A DNA stretch of 25,004 bases from Pedobacter sp. (lineage in GTDB: Bacteria > Bacteroidota > Bacteroidia > Sphingobacteriales > Sphingobacteriaceae). The notes below the pieces were generated by a model. That model had not been told where the DNA came from and made no database searches. It saw only the letters and a program-made list of their open reading frames with translations. Positions 8,392 to 15,298 of the stretch are shown one piece after another (positions within the stretch are counted from its first letter, which is position 1; every line of letters begins with the position of its first letter). The DNA is taken from contig JAQBOT010000396.1 in NCBI GenBank assembly GCA_028287885.1, positions 1 through 25,004 on the forward strand, written 5' to 3'. The position numbers and the translations under genes were made by a program.

Positions 8392-9624
8392 ATGCAGTTC
8401 AATAATCGAATGTTATTTTCCTTAAGCTTGTTGTTAGCGATGCATGTTTCAGGCTGTAAAAAGGGCGCTATTACGCCTGTCGTAGCGCCCATTGTTCCGG
8501 CACCTGTAATTACGGTGGCGGCTCCAACAATGGCTACGGCTAAAAGCTGGCTTGTAGACAAGGGCGCAACAGATGAAACTGCAGCCTTATTCTACAACCT
8601 ACAGAAGGTTGCGAAAACCAATGTGCTTTTTGGTCATCAAGATGATACAAAACGTGGAGTTACAAATGCTTCCGGCCAATGGGCAAATGAACAACAATTC
8701 TCTGACGTTGCGTTTGATAAAAGCGATGTTAAAGCAATTACCGGTGCGTATCCGGCGGTTTATGGACACGACTTTCTGCATATCGCCAATTTTGCAACGG
8801 GTGCCTGGTTTGATTACGAGAAATCCACTGCACGCACCTTAACCATCGAAGCGTACAATCGTGGTGGTATTAATACCTATTGTTGGCATTACGCCAATCC
8901 TGTAAGTAAAGCCAGTTTCTACTGGGCGGACTCGCCAGTAGAAGCCGTTAGCAAAATTCTACCAGGTGGTTCTGAGAATACGACATTTAATAATTCATTA
9001 AAAACGATTGCCGATTACGCCAAAACTCTTGTTGGTGCAGATGGAAAGTTGATTCCAATTATCTTCAGGCCTTTTCATGAGATGGATGGCAATTGGTTCT
9101 GGTGGGGTAACGGTCACAGTACTTCAGCCCAATACATTGCCTTATACCAATACACTGTCACTTACCTGCGCGACAATTTAGGGGTCCATAACTTTATCTA
9201 CGCATGGTCTCCTGACCGCAATTTTACTTCTGAGGCTCAGTACATGAACTATTATCCAGGTGATGCATACGTAGATCTGCTCGGAACCGATAACTATGAA
9301 GACATGAAATCAGCCTCCCCTGAGGTTGCTGCATCGAAATTCCGCATTGTTTCCGACTACGCCAAGAACCACAACAAGCTGGCTGCCCTTACAGAAACAG
9401 GGTTGCAGAACGTATCTAAATCTGATTGGTTTACTCAACAATTATTGAAATCACTCAAGAGTCAAGGAGTAGAATTCGCTTATGCTTTAGTTTGGGCAAA
9501 TACAAAAGATGCCTATTGGACCCCATTTCCCGGACATCCCGCTGCTGCTGATTTACTTAAGTTCAAAAATGATGGATATGTGCTTTTCGGAGACAAACTT
9601 CCTTCCATGTACCAGATAAAATAA
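8392..9624 (+). CDS. GH26 beta-mannanase, lipoprotein (first of three)
   Basis: This 410-aa glycoside hydrolase family 26 enzyme is predicted to cleave beta-1,4-mannosidic bonds with retention of configuration. The N-terminus carries a lipobox (VSGC, Cys22, then KKG) and a Pro/Ala/Val-rich linker (about 27-45), so it is probably displayed on the outer membrane. The catalytic domain begins near residue 60 with LFGHQDDTKRG. The acid/base Glu230 lies in FRPFHEMDGNWFWWG and the nucleophile Glu335 in ALTETGL, both matching the family. It sits directly downstream of the SusCD-binding protein group but after a terminator, with a 6-base gap to the GH5 gene. A surface endo-mannanase making large fragments for SusC is the likeliest role; GH26 can also hold lichenase or xylanase activity, but the locus argues for mannan. 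Confidence 0.92.
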   Translation: MQFNNRMLFSLSLLLAMHVSGCKKGAITPVVAPIVPAPVITVAAPTMATAKSWLVDKGATDETAALFYNLQKVAKTNVLFGHQDDTKRGVTNASGQWANEQQFSDVAFDKSDVKAITGAYPAVYGHDFLHIANFATGAWFDYEKSTARTLTIEAYNRGGINTYCWHYANPVSKASFYWADSPVEAVSKILPGGSENTTFNNSLKTIADYAKTLVGADGKLIPIIFRPFHEMDGNWFWWGNGHSTSAQYIALYQYTVTYLRDNLGVHNFIYAWSPDRNFTSEAQYMNYYPGDAYVDLLGTDNYEDMKSASPEVAASKFRIVSDYAKNHNKLAALTETGLQNVSKSDWFTQQLLKSLKSQGVEFAYALVWANTKDAYWTPFPGHPAAADLLKFKNDGYVLFGDKLPSMYQIK

Positions 9625-9630
9625 CAAACA

Positions 9631-10626
9631 ATGAAAAAAACAAGAATGATCAAGTTCTACGCTGCTTTGGTTTGTGTAGCCATGTCCACTGGATTTTTAA
9701 AGAGCGAGGCTCAGGTGAAACCCCGGAACGCTGGAGTTTCTCCGTTGAAGGTTATAGATGGTAAGTTGCTGAATCAGCAGGGACAGCCAGCACAACTGCG
9801 AGGCATTAGCCTGTCTTGGAGCATTTGGGCTGGACGCAAATATTACAACCCAGATGTCGTAAGCTGGTTGAAAGCAGATTTCAAGATTAACTTACTCCGT
9901 GTTTCAATGGCGGTAGAGCCGGACAGCGGATACTTGCAGGATCCCATGGGGCAGGAGCAACTCGTAACTAAGATTATTGATGCGGCGATTAGCAAAGGCT
10001 TGTATGTACTCATTGACTGGCATGATCACCATGCAAATAAAAACCTGGTACAATCAAAAGCTTTTTTTGCGAAGATGTCAAAACGCTATACTGGTGTTCC
10101 GAATGTGATCTATGAAATCTGGAACGAACCTGAGCGAATAGACTGGAGTATTATAAAAAATTATGCGGAACAAGTTATAGCAGAGATCAGGAAGAATGAC
10201 AAGGATAATATCATCGTTGTGGGTAGTCCAAGCTGGGATCAGGATGTTGATGTCGCAGCCAAAGATCCAATCCAGGGGGTAAGCAACGTTGCTTATTCTT
10301 TTCACTTTTATGCATCAGATCCAGGTCACCAGGAGCATCTGATGGCAAAGGCTGACGAAGCTTTGAAATTGAAGTTACCCCTATTTGTCACTGAATGGGG
10401 AGTAGGAGAAGCAAATGGTGATGGCGAATTTAACGTCGCTTTAACTACAAAATGGCTAAATTGGATGGAAGCAAATCAGTTGAGCTGGGCAAACTGGAAC
10501 ATAACGGACAAGAAAGAAACTACTGCAATCCTCAATCCTGGTGCTTCTGTAAAGGGCCATTGGTCAACTGGGGATTTAACACCTGCAGGATTATACATTA
10601 GAAATCAGTTGAACAGATTAAATTAA
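9631..10626 (+). CDS. GH5 endo-glycanase (endoglucanase/glucomannanase type)
   Basis: This 331-aa single-domain glycoside hydrolase family 5 protein has a signal peptide (about residues 1-27, ending KSEAQ), so it is exported without a lipid anchor. Family landmarks are QLRGISLSWSIW near 57-68, the strand LLRVSMAVE, YVLIDWHDHHANKN, the acid/base Glu166 in VIYEIWNEPE, SFHFYA, and the nucleophile Glu255 in FVTEWGVG. The pattern resembles the bacterial endoglucanase-like GH5 group (subfamily 2 style) more than classical GH5 mannanases. In a mannan locus this suggests cutting next to glucose in glucomannan, or a genuine mannanase that diverged; the sequence alone does not decide. It lies 6 bases after GH26 and 5 bases before GH27, so these three genes form one tight unit. 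Confidence 0.88.
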   Translation: MKKTRMIKFYAALVCVAMSTGFLKSEAQVKPRNAGVSPLKVIDGKLLNQQGQPAQLRGISLSWSIWAGRKYYNPDVVSWLKADFKINLLRVSMAVEPDSGYLQDPMGQEQLVTKIIDAAISKGLYVLIDWHDHHANKNLVQSKAFFAKMSKRYTGVPNVIYEIWNEPERIDWSIIKNYAEQVIAEIRKNDKDNIIVVGSPSWDQDVDVAAKDPIQGVSNVAYSFHFYASDPGHQEHLMAKADEALKLKLPLFVTEWGVGEANGDGEFNVALTTKWLNWMEANQLSWANWNITDKKETTAILNPGASVKGHWSTGDLTPAGLYIRNQLNRLN

Positions 10627-10631
10627 TACCT

Positions 10632-11864
10632 ATGAAAAACTTAATTGCGGCATTGTTGATCTCCGCCTCCGGGCTGAGCGCATCCGCTCAAGGAAATAAT
10701 TACGTCCAAAATTACAAGAAATTTGACAACCTCGCCATGACACCCCCAATGGGTTGGAATAGCTGGAACAAGTTTGCCTGTAATGTAGATGAAGGCTTAA
10801 TTCGTCAGACTGCTGATGCAATGGTGAGTTCTGGAATGAGAGATGCCGGATACACGTACATTAATATTGACGATTGCTGGCACGGGGAAAGAGATAGCCT
10901 GGGTTTCATACACGAAGATCCCAAACGTTTTCCATCCGGAATGAAGGCCCTAGCTGATTACATTCATTCGAAAGGTTTAAAGATGGGAATTTACTCAGAC
11001 GCCGGATCTCAAACCTGCGGCGGCCGTCCAGGTAGCCGAGGTTTTGAATTTCAAGATGCAAAAACCTATGCAAGCTGGGGCATAGATTATTTGAAATACG
11101 ATTGGTGTAATACAGACGGCTTAAAGGCAGAAGGCGCGTACAAGACAATCACTGCCGCGCTGCGCAAGGCAGGAAGGCCGATGGTTTTAAGTATTTGTGA
11201 ATGGGGAACAGATAAACCATGGGCATGGGGCCCTGAAGTTGGGCACCTATGGCGTACCACTGGCGACATATACAACTGTTTCGATTGTATAGAGGACAAC
11301 GGTACATGGAAAGCCTGGGGCGTAATGCAGATCCTTGACAAGCAGGAGGGATTACGGAAATATGCAGGTCCGGGGCACTGGAATGATCCGGATATGCTCG
11401 AGATCGGTAATGGAAAATTAACACCTTCTGAAGATCGTGCGCATTTTTCTATGTGGGCCATGATTGCTGCGCCACTAATTGCCGGAAATGACCTACGCAA
11501 TATGAATCAAGAGACCAAAGCTGTCCTTAATAACAAAAATGTAATTGCTGTTAACCAGGATGTTCTGGGGATTCAGGGCTTCAAATATGCCGTTCGCGAT
11601 AGCGTAGAGATCTGGTTCAAGCCTCTAAATCAAGGCAAATGGGCTGTAGCTTTTCTAAATAGGTCTAAAAACGTCAAAAAGATCAACTTCGATTGGAAGG
11701 CTGAAACTGTTAAAGATGAAATATTTAAGAAAGACCTGAATTCACAGCAACAGGTATATAAATTAAAGAACCTTTGGACCAATAAAGCTTCTGGCACTAC
11801 AAAGTCTTCATTGACAGCAAAGCTACCTGCACATGATATTTTGATGATGCAGCTAGAGAAATAA
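10632..11864 (+). CDS. GH27 alpha-galactosidase
   Basis: This 410-aa enzyme of glycoside hydrolase family 27 removes alpha-1,6-linked galactose side chains from galactomannan or galactoglucomannan. A signal peptide (ending SASAQ, cleavage near residue 19) points to the periplasm or outside. The barrel starts with the family signature MTPPMGWNSWNKFAC and continues with YTYINIDDCWHGERD and MGIYSDAGSQTCGGRPGS. The nucleophile is Asp157 in YLKYDWC and the acid/base is Asp212 in LWRTTGDI. The C-terminal ~100 residues form the usual antiparallel beta domain. It is the last gene of the first arm, 5 bases after GH5, and ends at a hairpin shared with the convergent regulator gene. Removing galactose exposes the backbone to the mannanases and the disaccharide pathway. 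Confidence 0.95.
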   Translation: MKNLIAALLISASGLSASAQGNNYVQNYKKFDNLAMTPPMGWNSWNKFACNVDEGLIRQTADAMVSSGMRDAGYTYINIDDCWHGERDSLGFIHEDPKRFPSGMKALADYIHSKGLKMGIYSDAGSQTCGGRPGSRGFEFQDAKTYASWGIDYLKYDWCNTDGLKAEGAYKTITAALRKAGRPMVLSICEWGTDKPWAWGPEVGHLWRTTGDIYNCFDCIEDNGTWKAWGVMQILDKQEGLRKYAGPGHWNDPDMLEIGNGKLTPSEDRAHFSMWAMIAAPLIAGNDLRNMNQETKAVLNNKNVIAVNQDVLGIQGFKYAVRDSVEIWFKPLNQGKWAVAFLNRSKNVKKINFDWKAETVKDEIFKKDLNSQQQVYKLKNLWTNKASGTTKSSLTAKLPAHDILMMQLEK

Positions 11865-11869
11865 ATTGA

Positions 11870-11906
11870 TCCGGAATGAGGTTTAAATGAAAACCCTCGT
11901 TCCGGA
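11870..11906. terminator. Bidirectional terminator between GH27 and the AraC-type gene
   Basis: TCCGGAATGAGG (11870-11881) pairs with CCTCGTTCCGGA (11895-11906) with a single G-T wobble, and three more T-A pairs extend the stem past a bulged C. T-rich stretches flank it on both strands (ATAATTTT to the right, ATTTATTT to the left when read on the minus strand). The hairpin can end transcripts from both sides. Its right arm lies inside the last codons of the regulator gene. Confidence 0.75.
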
Positions 11907-12758
11907 ATAATTTTCCCTGAATTCCTTAGGGGTACACTGCTTTTTCTTTTTAAAGAAACGATTGAAATTTGAAATGTTGTTGAAGCCGCAGTTGTACGAT
12001 ATCTCAGCAATAGAATGTGTAGTCTCTATGAGCATTTTGGTTGCATGCCCCAATCGAATTTCGTTTAAGCTGTCTATAAACGTATTCCCAGTTCGCTTTT
12101 TGATGAACCTGCTGAACGACACCTCAGTCATGCTTACCAATTTAGAGATGTCCTTTAAAGAAACAGGCTTATGAAAATTTGCGTTCATAAATTCATAAGC
12201 CTTGTCGATCCGGCGACTGTTATAATTAAACAGTTGGTCGTTATTAAAGCTAACATCCGATAAGAGCCGCATAGACTTAGAGGTAGAAAGCTGGTGCAGA
12301 ATACTCATAAGTTCCAATACAGAATCGAAGCCCTGCATTTGATTGATCGCAAGTAGCCTTTTGGAAACAAGTTGTGCCGTTTCCTTCGGGAACAAAATGC
12401 CGCGTGCCGAGCGTTCGAACATCCTCCTAATGAATGCCAGTTGATTTCTCTTCAGCAGTTTGTCGTCAAATAGATCTTTGTGCCATTGAATCGTCACCTC
12501 TGTTATTTCCTCGCGTTTGCAGTTGTGGGTAAGCCAAACATGTGACAAGTTCGGTCCGATTAGTACCAGGTCTATATCGTTGATATCTTCAACATTGTCG
12601 CCTACAATCCGCCTTGCACCCTTTGCATTTATAACCAGGTTCAACTCATAATCTTCATGAAAATGCAATGGAAAATTGAATTCATGTTTTACTCTTGAAA
12701 ATATCGTAAAGCAGTCGCTTTGCGTTAATGGCGTTATTTCTTTAATGATGTTGTTCAT
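11883..12758 (-). CDS. AraC-family transcriptional regulator of the mannan locus
   Basis: This 291-aa regulator has an N-terminal cupin-like sensing domain (about 25-110) with the histidine/glutamate pattern FPLHFHEDYELNLV (His32, His34, Glu38) and HVW at 73-75. A C-terminal AraC double helix-turn-helix (about 205-285) follows: MTEVSFSRFIKKRTG for the first, HSIAEISYNCGFNNISNFNR for the second, then CTPKEFREN. It has no membrane segment, so it would sense a cytoplasmic ligand, perhaps an imported mannobiose or mannosyl-glucose. The frame continues upstream to a TTG at 12851, but the ATG at 12758 (MNNIIKEITPLTQ) begins where related regulators begin. It reads toward GH27 and away from the second arm. 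The likely targets are the two promoters that share the GGTTAAAATA motif; this is inferred. Confidence 0.9.
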   Translation of the reverse strand: MNNIIKEITPLTQSDCFTIFSRVKHEFNFPLHFHEDYELNLVINAKGARRIVGDNVEDINDIDLVLIGPNLSHVWLTHNCKREEITEVTIQWHKDLFDDKLLKRNQLAFIRRMFERSARGILFPKETAQLVSKRLLAINQMQGFDSVLELMSILHQLSTSKSMRLLSDVSFNNDQLFNYNSRRIDKAYEFMNANFHKPVSLKDISKLVSMTEVSFSRFIKKRTGNTFIDSLNEIRLGHATKMLIETTHSIAEISYNCGFNNISNFNRFFKKKKQCTPKEFRENYSGTRVFI

Positions 12759-12885
12759 ACAATCCAATGGTTGGTTTGTATTGTTGTCTCTGTAAAAAAG
12801 CATCAATACACTTTTATAAATATAATCGTTTTTCGCGATCCAGCGCAACAATATATGGTGTATGGTCGATTAATCTATGTGAATT
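12759..12885. other. Divergent upstream region of the AraC-type gene
   Basis: This spacer lies between the regulator start and the operator of the second arm. On the minus strand TATATTTA (12817-12824) is one base from the -7 consensus TAnnTTTG and would give a leader of about 50 nt for the regulator. That is only a weak promoter call. No gene is seen here. Confidence 0.3.
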
Positions 12886-12901
12886 GGTTAAAATAGTATT
12901 A
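12886..12901 (+). promoter_or_regulatory. Candidate activator operator upstream of the second arm (copy 2 of the shared motif)
   Basis: GGTTAAAATAGTATTA matches 15 of 16 bases of the motif at 2151-2166 upstream of susC. The hexamer TGAATT also precedes both copies (12880-12885 directly; 2139-2144 with a 6-base spacer), and GTGAGATT follows both (12909 and 2182). The equal placement relative to the start codon (74 versus 77 bases) supports a functional site for a common regulator. Confidence 0.6.
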
Positions 12902-12922
12902 CTGTGTCGTGAGATTGATGCC

Positions 12923-12930
12923 TAATTTAG
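12923..12930 (+). promoter_or_regulatory. -7-like promoter box of the second arm
   Basis: TAATTTAG differs in one base from TAnnTTTG. It lies 21 bases after the shared operator motif and 37 bases before the ATG at 12960, compared with 22 and 39 bases for the susC promoter. The parallel geometry is the main support, since the box itself is imperfect. Confidence 0.5.
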
Positions 12931-12959
12931 TTGCACTTATAATAGACCAGATCAACTGT

Positions 12960-14099
12960 ATGAACATGAACATCCAACCCGTATTCAGGTGGCTGGCCAT
13001 CCTGTTGTTTTTATCCATCCATTGTTACCCAAGCTACGGGCAGCAGGCGGACATAAAGGCAACAACACAAACCAAAAAGCTTTACAAGAACCTATTTAGT
13101 CTTTTGGGTAAATCCGTATTATTCGGGCACCAGGACGATCTTGCCTATGGCATTGGTTGGAAATATGAAAAGAACCGGAGTGACATTAAAGAGTTAACTG
13201 GAGATTATCCTTCGATGTTCGGCTGGGACATCTCCGGAATTGAAAAGGATAAAACGGAAAACATAGACGGTGTATCTTTTGGTAAAATGAAAGAATTTAT
13301 TCGGAAGGCTTATGATATGGGTACTGTTAACACCATCAGCTGGCACTTAGACAACCCATTAAACGGAAAAACCGCCTGGGACACCACTTCAACAACTGTT
13401 CCTTCCATACTTCCCGGGGGCGTTAAACACCAGCTATATAAAACCTGGCTAGACAAGGTAGCTGTATTTATGGCTGACCTGAAAGGCACAGATGGAAAAG
13501 CAATTCCAATCCTCTTCAGGCCTTATCATGAACTTACCGGCAGCTGGTTCTGGTGGGGTAAGAATGAATGTTCCCCTGCAGACTATATCGCACTTTACCG
13601 CTTTACAGAAGATTATCTAAAGAAATCAAAAGGGATTCACAACCTGATCTATGTGTATAATGTTTCCGATTTCAAATCTACATCGGATTATCTGGAGCGA
13701 TATCCCGGAGATAACTATATCGATATTCTAAGTTTTGATGCCTACCAATATGGGCCGGTTTCCAATGGAGCTGCTTTTTCAAAAGACCTTCAATCTAAAC
13801 TTGCCATACAACAGAAAATTGCTGAAGAACATGGTAAGATCATGGCAATAGCGGAACTTGGATACCTGGAGATTCCAGATGCAAACTGGTGGACTAAAGT
13901 ATTATGGGAAGGGATGAAAGACTATAAGGTCTCTTACATTATGCCTTGGAGAAATGTCGGCTTTCGTCCTGTTGAGAAAGATAATCATTACTTCGCCCCG
14001 TATAAGGGACAGACCTCAGCAGCGGACTTCATTAACTTTTATAATCTAGACAAGCTGATGTTCCAAAAGAAAGCAAGTCAATACAAACTCTATAAGTAA
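12960..14099 (+). CDS. GH26 beta-mannanase, soluble exported form (second of three)
   Basis: This is a 379-aa GH26 enzyme with a signal peptide (MNMNIQPVFRWLAILLFLSI, cleaved near GYQQ-like SYGQQ) and no lipobox, so it is probably periplasmic. It contains LFGHQDDLAYGIGW, MFGWDISG, INTI-like VNTISWHLDNP, the acid/base Glu191 in FRPYHELTGSWFWWG and the nucleophile Glu299 in AIAELGY. The nucleophile context differs from the ALTETG of the other two copies, hinting at a distinct subsite or product profile. The frame extends to a GTG at 12909, but that would place the promoter box inside the gene, so the ATG at 12960 was chosen. Its stop overlaps the next GH26 start by one base. A mannobiose-releasing role in the periplasm fits the downstream transporter and epimerase; this is inferred. 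Confidence 0.9.
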   Translation: MNMNIQPVFRWLAILLFLSIHCYPSYGQQADIKATTQTKKLYKNLFSLLGKSVLFGHQDDLAYGIGWKYEKNRSDIKELTGDYPSMFGWDISGIEKDKTENIDGVSFGKMKEFIRKAYDMGTVNTISWHLDNPLNGKTAWDTTSTTVPSILPGGVKHQLYKTWLDKVAVFMADLKGTDGKAIPILFRPYHELTGSWFWWGKNECSPADYIALYRFTEDYLKKSKGIHNLIYVYNVSDFKSTSDYLERYPGDNYIDILSFDAYQYGPVSNGAAFSKDLQSKLAIQQKIAEEHGKIMAIAELGYLEIPDANWWTKVLWEGMKDYKVSYIMPWRNVGFRPVEKDNHYFAPYKGQTSAADFINFYNLDKLMFQKKASQYKLYK

Positions 14100-15256
14100 T
14101 GATTTTTAAAATTATACGAAGACTTCCTGCACTGCTAATACCACTGTTCCTCATTTGTTCCTGCAGCAGCAGAATTGTAAATCAAGGCATTGCCAAAAAC
14201 AATACGGTCGACAAAAAAGCCAGCAGGGAAACCAAGGCATTATTTTATAATTTGAAACGAACTGCAGGCAAAGGTTTCCTATTCGGACAGCAGGATGCAA
14301 GCATGTACGGGGTAGGATGGACCGGAGATTCAGACCGAAGCGACGTCAAATCTGTAACAGGATCTCATCCTGCCTTATTCGGTTGGGATTTGGAGGGGGT
14401 TGCAAAAGATGATTCAGAAGCCAACCTAAGCAAAAATGCAGAACGAATTAGAAAGCTTTGCATTGAAGCCTATCTTAAGGGCGGAGTAAATACGCTAAGT
14501 TGGCACATGCAGAACTTCGTAACAGGGAAAAACTTTTACGATACCACGCGCTGTGTTACAGCTATACTTCCCGGGGGCGCAAACCATGAGTCTTTTGTTA
14601 AGGCCTTGGATCATATTGCTGATTTTATCGGTTCTCTTAAAACTAAGAATGGTCAAGCCGTTCCCGTTATTTTCAGACCATTTCATGAGCATACCGGCAA
14701 TTGGTTCTGGTGGGGCAAACCGTTCTGCAGCACAGATGAGTTTAAAGCACTATGGCAATTCACCATTCATTACTTTAGAGATAAAAAGCAGCTACATAAT
14801 GTTTTGTACGCGTATTCCCCTGATCGGATTTCAGGTAATTTCGACAATTATCTGGAACGTTATCCCGGAGACAACTATGTAGATGTTCTAGGTTACGATG
14901 ACTACTGGGAGTTTAAAGACATTAAAGACACCACAAGCATGAAGTTGGGCGTCAAAGCACTTGCGCAGATCGCATCTTATGCGATATCGAAAAACAAGGT
15001 AGCGGCATTAACTGAGACCGGTTTGGAGAAGATCCCTGAAAACGTTTGGTTCACCACGTTGCTGAAAATGATCAAGTCCGACCCAATGGCATCGAAGATT
15101 TCCTACTTAATGGTTTGGCGAAACGCGCATACCGGTCATTTTTATGCGCCATATCCTGGGCATAGCAGTGTTCCTGATTTCCTCAACTTTTTCAACGACC
15201 CTCAAACGCTGTTCTTAAATGATATCCAGCATACATTTTATCAAACAGCAAAATAG
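14099..15256 (+). CDS. GH26 beta-mannanase, predicted lipoprotein (third of three)
   Basis: This 385-aa GH26 enzyme starts with a positively charged, hydrophobic N-terminus ending LICSC, an acceptable lipobox with Cys22. The catalytic domain has LFGQQDASMYGVGW, LFGWDLEGVA, VNTLSWHMQNF, the acid/base Glu197 in FRPFHEHTGNWFWWG and the nucleophile Glu306 in ALTETGLE. It overlaps the previous GH26 gene by one base (TAATG at 14097-14101), so the two are probably translated in a coupled way. The copies are clearly homologous but well diverged, so this is an old duplication rather than a recent one. Related GH26 pairs in other Bacteroidota divide labour between endo cutting at the surface and mannobiose release in the periplasm. 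Which copy does which here cannot be fixed from sequence. Confidence 0.9.
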   Translation: MIFKIIRRLPALLIPLFLICSCSSRIVNQGIAKNNTVDKKASRETKALFYNLKRTAGKGFLFGQQDASMYGVGWTGDSDRSDVKSVTGSHPALFGWDLEGVAKDDSEANLSKNAERIRKLCIEAYLKGGVNTLSWHMQNFVTGKNFYDTTRCVTAILPGGANHESFVKALDHIADFIGSLKTKNGQAVPVIFRPFHEHTGNWFWWGKPFCSTDEFKALWQFTIHYFRDKKQLHNVLYAYSPDRISGNFDNYLERYPGDNYVDVLGYDDYWEFKDIKDTTSMKLGVKALAQIASYAISKNKVAALTETGLEKIPENVWFTTLLKMIKSDPMASKISYLMVWRNAHTGHFYAPYPGHSSVPDFLNFFNDPQTLFLNDIQHTFYQTAK

Positions 15257-15298
15257 ACTTTGCTAGTTCATAGCATATAAACACCGCAAGAATTAAAT

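Noticed and set aside
11087..11500. Antisense open frame of 137 codons inside the GH27 gene
   Set aside because: It lies wholly within a strongly supported gene, has no family resemblance and no promoter, and is expected by chance in the opposite frame.
12759..12851. TTG-started N-terminal extension of the AraC-type protein
   Set aside because: The extra 31 residues do not look like part of the cupin domain, and the ATG at 12758 begins with the expected MNNIIKEITPL segment.
12909..12959. GTG start for the second GH26 gene
   Set aside because: It would put the predicted -7 box inside the coding region and place 17 non-signal residues before the signal peptide. The ATG at 12960 gives the same promoter-to-start distance as susC.
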